From Rhizobium sp. TH135 (GTDB lineage: Bacteria > Pseudomonadota > Alphaproteobacteria > Rhizobiales > Rhizobiaceae), in NCBI RefSeq assembly GCF_002855515.1, contig NZ_PKRP01000001.1, forward strand, positions 744,001 through 808,000: DNA of 64,000 bases, given 5' to 3'. Of this stretch, positions 60,447 through 64,000 are shown in pieces. The notes below the pieces were generated by a model. That model ran no database searches. It was not told where the DNA came from and saw only the letters and a list, made by a program, of their open reading frames with translations. Positions within the stretch are counted from its first letter, which is position 1, and the number at the start of each line of letters is the position of its first letter. The position numbers and the translations under genes are program-made.

Positions 60447-61352
60447 TTAGAGCTCCTTCCGGATATCGACGACGCGCAGGATCGCGGCGACCATCAGGAG
60501 AACCAGCGCCAAGAGCACCACGGCATTGGCGGCAGCGGCCGGATATTGCAGCAACGACATCTGGTTCTTCATCATCAAAGCAACGGACGCGCTCTGCCCG
60601 CCGGACATGACCTGCACGGTGGAGAAATCGGCCATCACAAGCGTCACCACGAAGATCGTACCGATCGCCATGCCGGGTTTCGACAGGGGGATGATGACAT
60701 TGGTCAGGATCTGCCAGCCGCTGGCACCGGCATCACGCGCCGCTTCGAGTAGCGAGCGGTCGATGCGCATCATCGTGTTGAAGATCGGGGTCACCATGAA
60801 CAGCGTGTAGAGATGCACCATGGCGAGCACGACAGCGAAATCGGAGTAAAGCAGCCATTCGATCGGCTGCGGCACGATCCCGGCATTGACCAGCGCCGTG
60901 TTGATCAACCCGTTGCGGCCGAGCACCGGGATCCAGGAGATCATGCGGATGATGTTGGAGGTGAGAAACGGCACGGTGCAGACGAGGAAAAGGACACTCT
61001 GCATGGCGGAGGTGCGCACGTGGAAGGCCAGGAAATAGGCGACCCAGAAGCCGACAAAGAGGGTAATCGCCCAGACGATGAAGGCGAATTTCAACGTGTT
61101 GAAATAGATCTTCCAGGTAACCCAGGAGCCGAGCGTCTCGGTGTAGTTGAAGGTGACGAAGTCGGGATACATCTGGGCAAAGTCGTAGTCCCAGAACGAG
61201 ACCGTCCCGATCATCAGGATCGGCAGCAGCAGGAAGCAGCCGAGAATGACCATGAGCGGCGTCGCCTGCAGATAGGAGACGAGCACAAGCGGCACACGGA
61301 TGACGCGTTTCGGCTTCGGCTCGCCAACACCCAGAAATCGCACTTCCACCAT
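60447..61352 (-). CDS. ABC transporter permease, PotB type
   Basis: A 301-residue permease with six helices. LMVILGCFLLLPILMIGTVSF and the EAA loop LLEAARDAGASGWQILTNVIIPLSKPG match the PotB side of polyamine/opine-type ABC transporters. A 224-base gap filled by palindromic repeats separates it from the binding-protein gene upstream. Confidence 0.9.
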   Translation of the reverse strand: MVEVRFLGVGEPKPKRVIRVPLVLVSYLQATPLMVILGCFLLLPILMIGTVSFWDYDFAQMYPDFVTFNYTETLGSWVTWKIYFNTLKFAFIVWAITLFVGFWVAYFLAFHVRTSAMQSVLFLVCTVPFLTSNIIRMISWIPVLGRNGLINTALVNAGIVPQPIEWLLYSDFAVVLAMVHLYTLFMVTPIFNTMMRIDRSLLEAARDAGASGWQILTNVIIPLSKPGMAIGTIFVVTLVMADFSTVQVMSGGQSASVALMMKNQMSLLQYPAAAANAVVLLALVLLMVAAILRVVDIRKEL

Positions 61353-61420
61353 GATGTTAGGTCTCCTGTCGCTTCGAAAAGAGCGGACCGGGAAGGTTGC
61401 CCCTCACCCGGCTGCCGCCA

Positions 61421-61570
61421 CCTTCCCCCCGCAAGCGGGGAGAAGGCACCTGTGGCCCACCTCCCCGCTCAGGGGGAGGTCGCGGCGAAGCCGCGGGTGG
61501 GGGGTCATCCATTGCAGACTTTCACCCCACCCCGGAGCTTCGCACCGCCCCTCCCCCTCAAGGGGAGGGT
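61421..61570. repeat. Palindromic G/C-rich intergenic repeat, rhizobial type
   Basis: Four hairpins in series: 61421-61446 (12-base arms, one mismatch), 61459-61480 (eight-base arms), 61481-61495 (six-base arms) and 61549-61569 (eight-base arms CCCTCCCC/GGGGAGGG). Composition and pattern (CCTCCCC...GGGGAGG blocks joined by CACCCCACCCCGGAGCTTCG) are those of mosaic palindromic elements frequent between rhizobial genes; it may be a RIME-like element. It lies seven bases after the binding-protein stop. Confidence 0.8.
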
Positions 61571-61576
61571 AAGGCA

Positions 61577-62866
61577 TCAAGCCGCGATGAACTCGTTCCA
61601 GCGGCGGACCATGTAGCGGTCTTCGTCCATGACGGAGTTCCAGCAGGCGACCTTGCCCATGCGTTCTTCGAAGGAGCCGCCGTCGCGAACCGCTCCGGCC
61701 TTTTCCATGACCGCACCTTCCGGAGACATGATGTCACCGGTCGCGGCCTTGCCTTCGATCCAGTAGCCCCACTCGTCGGCAGACATGAATTCCTTCGCGG
61801 TTTCCATGCAGGCGGAGTAGTAGCCCTGGCGGTTGAGATAGCCACCGACCCAGCCGGACGTGTACCAGTTGATGTATTCATAGGCCGCATCGAGCTGCGC
61901 GCCGGTGAGATGTGCGGCAAGTCCGAGACCGCCGCCCCACGAGCGATAACCTTCCTTGAGCGGCTGATACTTGCAGGCGATGCCCTTGGAGCGAACGGCG
62001 GCAACTGCCGGCGACCACATCGACTGGATGACGACTTCACCAGACGCCATCAGGTTGACGCTTTCGTCGAAGGACTTCCAGAAGGCGCGGAACTGGCCGT
62101 CCTGCTTGGCCTTGATCAGGAAGTCGATCGTCGTGTCGATCTCGGCCTTCGTCATGTTGCCCTTGTCGGCATATTTGATGATGCCCATGGCTTCGCAGAT
62201 CATCGCGGCATCCATGATGCCGATCGATGGGATATTGAGGATCGAGGTCTTGCCCTTGAAAGCCGGGTCCATGATGTCGGCCCAGGAGGAGATCTCACGA
62301 CCGACGAGATCCGGACGGATGCCGAGCGTGTCGGCATTGTAGATCGTCGGCATCATCGTGAAGAGTTCGGTCTCGCCCGATGCAAAGGTCTTCGCATCCT
62401 TGCTCTCGACATAGCCGACAGTGTGCGGCGCAGTGCCTTGTGCGATCACGCTGTCGGGCAGCAGCTTGCCGGTTTTGAACAGCGGCACGACCTTGTCGTA
62501 GAACTTGAGCTTCGAGGTTTCCATCGGCTGGATGACGCCGGTCGGATAGACCTTCTTCAGGATCCAGTATTCGATGTCGGCGATATCGTAGGACATCGGC
62601 TGGGTGACGGCGCGCTGGGCTGCGGCGTCAGAATCGGTTGCCGTCATCTCGAGCGTGATGCCGAGGTCGGCTTTGCACTTCTCGGCGATGGCATTGATGT
62701 TCGACACGCCGGTGCCGAACTGGCGCAGCGTGATCGGGTTCTGCGCCCAGATCGTCGGGAAGCCGGTGATCGCGCCCGAACCGGCGGCGAGGCCGGCAGC
62801 GGCCGATGCGGTCTTCAGGAATGTGCGGCGGGATACGCCCTTCTTTGTCTTGCTGCTGTCTGACAT
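61577..62866 (-). CDS. Tat-exported periplasmic binding protein, PotD type
   Basis: A 429-residue solute-binding protein. The N-terminus has a twin-arginine signal (VSRRTFLKTASAAAGLAAGS, cleavage near WAQ), so it is folded before export. The body has DIADIEYWILKKVYPTGVIQPM, TMMPTIYNADTLGIRP and GWVGGYLNRQGYYSA, typical of polyamine/opine binding proteins. Ligand unknown; the co-transcribed hydantoin-type racemase suggests a ureide or hydantoin. It precedes the two permeases, separated by the repeat element. Confidence 0.9.
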   Translation of the reverse strand: MSDSSKTKKGVSRRTFLKTASAAAGLAAGSGAITGFPTIWAQNPITLRQFGTGVSNINAIAEKCKADLGITLEMTATDSDAAAQRAVTQPMSYDIADIEYWILKKVYPTGVIQPMETSKLKFYDKVVPLFKTGKLLPDSVIAQGTAPHTVGYVESKDAKTFASGETELFTMMPTIYNADTLGIRPDLVGREISSWADIMDPAFKGKTSILNIPSIGIMDAAMICEAMGIIKYADKGNMTKAEIDTTIDFLIKAKQDGQFRAFWKSFDESVNLMASGEVVIQSMWSPAVAAVRSKGIACKYQPLKEGYRSWGGGLGLAAHLTGAQLDAAYEYINWYTSGWVGGYLNRQGYYSACMETAKEFMSADEWGYWIEGKAATGDIMSPEGAVMEKAGAVRDGGSFEERMGKVACWNSVMDEDRYMVRRWNEFIAA

Positions 62867-62898
62867 TGCGCTGTTCTCCTGGTTTTATTGGTTTGGCT

Positions 62899-63987
62899 TC
62901 ACTTCACGATGCGTCCGAGGACGATCGAATCCGGCTGATCCCATGACAGGGTGACGCCTTCCCCGACGCGAACCGGGGAGGCAAAGAAGGCCGCGTCCGA
63001 AAGAACGGCGGTGAATTCATCGGTAAAGGCGGTGGTGACGGTCAGCTTCACCTTGGCGCCGAGATATTCGACATTCGAGACGATACCGTCGAAGCCGAGA
63101 CCATCGGCCGGCATTGCGCCAATGCGCACATGGTCCGTGCGGATGGCGATATCGGCCGTTTCATCCTCGACAGGTGCCGTACCGAGCGCGAAGAAGCGGC
63201 CGCCACCGACAACCTCGATGAACAAGCCCTCAGCCGTGCGCTCGACGATGCGCCCGGAGAGCACATTGTGATCCCCCATGAAGCGGGCAACGAAGGCTGT
63301 CGCCGGCCGCTCGAAGACAGCCCGCGGCGTCGCCGCTTGCTCGATGCGCCCCTCATTCATGACGACGATGAGATCGGCAAGCGCCATCGCCTCTTCCTGG
63401 CTGTGGGTCACATGCACGAAGGTAATGCCGAGCGAGGTCTGCAGCTTCTTCAGCTCGGCGCGCATGCGGATCTTGAGAAACGGGTCGAGCGCCGAAAGGG
63501 GCTCGTCGAGCAACAGGGCCTCGGGCTTGGTGATCAGCGCCCGCGCCAGCGCCACGCGCTGCTGCTGTCCGCCGGACAATTGAGCCGGACGACGACTGGC
63601 GTAAGGCTCGAGCTGCATGAGCTTGAGCATCTCCATGGCCTGTCCGCGACGGGTCTCCTTGTCGACACCCTTCATCTTCAAACTGAAGGCAACATTGTCG
63701 ACAAGATCGAGATGCGGGAAGAGCGCATAGGACTGGAACATCATGGCCGTACCCCGCTGCGCAGGCGGCAGCGTGGTGACATTGGTATTGCCGAACACGA
63801 CGTCGCCGGAGGAGACACTTTCATGCCCGGCGACCATTCTGAGCGTCGATGTCTTGCCGCAACCGGACGGTCCGAGCAGGCAGCAATAGGTACCGGCCGG
63901 GATCTTCAGGCTGATGGCATGAACCGCAGTCGACGTCCCGTAGGTCTTGGTAACGGCGGCAAGTTCGATGTCGGCGGCTTTCGTCAT
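62899..63987 (-). CDS. ABC transporter ATPase, PotA type
   Basis: A 362-residue ATPase: Walker A GPSGCGKTSTLR, Q-loop MMFQSYALFPHL, signature LSGGQQQRV, Walker B LLLDEPLSALD, H-switch VTHSQEEAM, then a TOBE domain. First gene of the minus-strand operon 63987-58030. ATG at 63987 preceded by GGAGCC. Energises the predicted polyamine/opine/ureide importer. Confidence 0.92.
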   Translation of the reverse strand: MTKAADIELAAVTKTYGTSTAVHAISLKIPAGTYCCLLGPSGCGKTSTLRMVAGHESVSSGDVVFGNTNVTTLPPAQRGTAMMFQSYALFPHLDLVDNVAFSLKMKGVDKETRRGQAMEMLKLMQLEPYASRRPAQLSGGQQQRVALARALITKPEALLLDEPLSALDPFLKIRMRAELKKLQTSLGITFVHVTHSQEEAMALADLIVVMNEGRIEQAATPRAVFERPATAFVARFMGDHNVLSGRIVERTAEGLFIEVVGGGRFFALGTAPVEDETADIAIRTDHVRIGAMPADGLGFDGIVSNVEYLGAKVKLTVTTAFTDEFTAVLSDAAFFASPVRVGEGVTLSWDQPDSIVLGRIVK

Positions 63988-64000
63988 GGCGGCTCCTTGG

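Noticed and set aside
61397-62863. 488-codon plus-strand open frame through the repeat and opposite the binding protein
   Set aside because: It starts inside the palindromic repeat and runs antisense to a clear Tat-type binding-protein gene.
1-64000. CRISPR arrays, tRNA or rRNA genes, prophage or insertion-sequence genes
   Set aside because: No regularly spaced repeats, cloverleaf-like sequences, transposase, integrase or phage genes were recognised by reading; a dedicated search could still find a small element.

Overview
The window looks like chromosome or chromid DNA from a member of the Rhizobiaceae (Rhizobium/Agrobacterium/Ensifer type). It is uniformly GC-rich with dense operons. It carries the alphaproteobacterial pca arrangement (pcaDCHGB divergent from pcaQ, and pcaIJF divergent from an IclR-type pcaR). 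It has many binding-protein-dependent sugar transporters and a G/C-rich palindromic intergenic repeat of a kind common in rhizobia. I see no rRNA, tRNA, CRISPR array, phage gene or insertion sequence. The genus is an inference.

Layout. 0-7.3 kb: a tripartite tricarboxylate transporter (tctC and the start of tctB) behind a DctB/DctD-like sigma-54 two-component pair, then a large chemoreceptor. 7.5-17.9 kb: a pectin locus with kduI and an AraC regulator on one strand. On the other strand is a seven-gene operon: GH4 glycosidase, two permeases, ATPase, binding protein, GH28 and GH105. Both hydrolases lack signal peptides, so oligogalacturonides are probably imported and cut inside the cell. 17.9-22.9 kb: dabB-dabA, an energy-coupled inorganic-carbon uptake system, divergent from a LysR regulator. 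23-25.3 kb: a flavoprotein, a DUF3429 membrane protein, and an ECF sigma factor with a 64-residue zinc-type anti-sigma factor. 25.3-33.5 kb: the complete protocatechuate branch of the beta-ketoadipate pathway with both regulators and recognisable operators. 33.6-36.4 kb: a DUF922 HExxH protein and a GGDEF-EAL protein.

36.4-58.0 kb is the most interesting part, a 21-kb amino-sugar region. A minus-strand operon (RidA, RpiR/MurR-type regulator, SDR, cytoplasmic GH20 hexosaminidase, M81 metallopeptidase, MFS transporter, CutC) diverges from a plus-strand set (NTF2-like protein, second M81 peptidase, D-threonine-aldolase-type PLP enzyme). Next come a sugar ABC transporter with a Gfo/Idh/MocA dehydrogenase and, divergently, a GntR-nagB(II)-nagA-nagK-acetyltransferase operon. 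Together these suggest use of GlcNAc-containing oligosaccharides, possibly with peptide or D-amino-acid side groups.

58.0-64 kb: a polyamine/opine-type ABC transporter with a Tat-exported binding protein, followed by a hydantoin/allantoin-type racemase and a second acetyltransferase.

The candidate undescribed system is the 36-58 kb amino-sugar region with its paired M81 enzymes, D-amino-acid enzyme and CutC. Secondary candidates are the dabBA/LysR unit with a palindrome abutting the regulator start codon, and the ECF/mini-anti-sigma unit.
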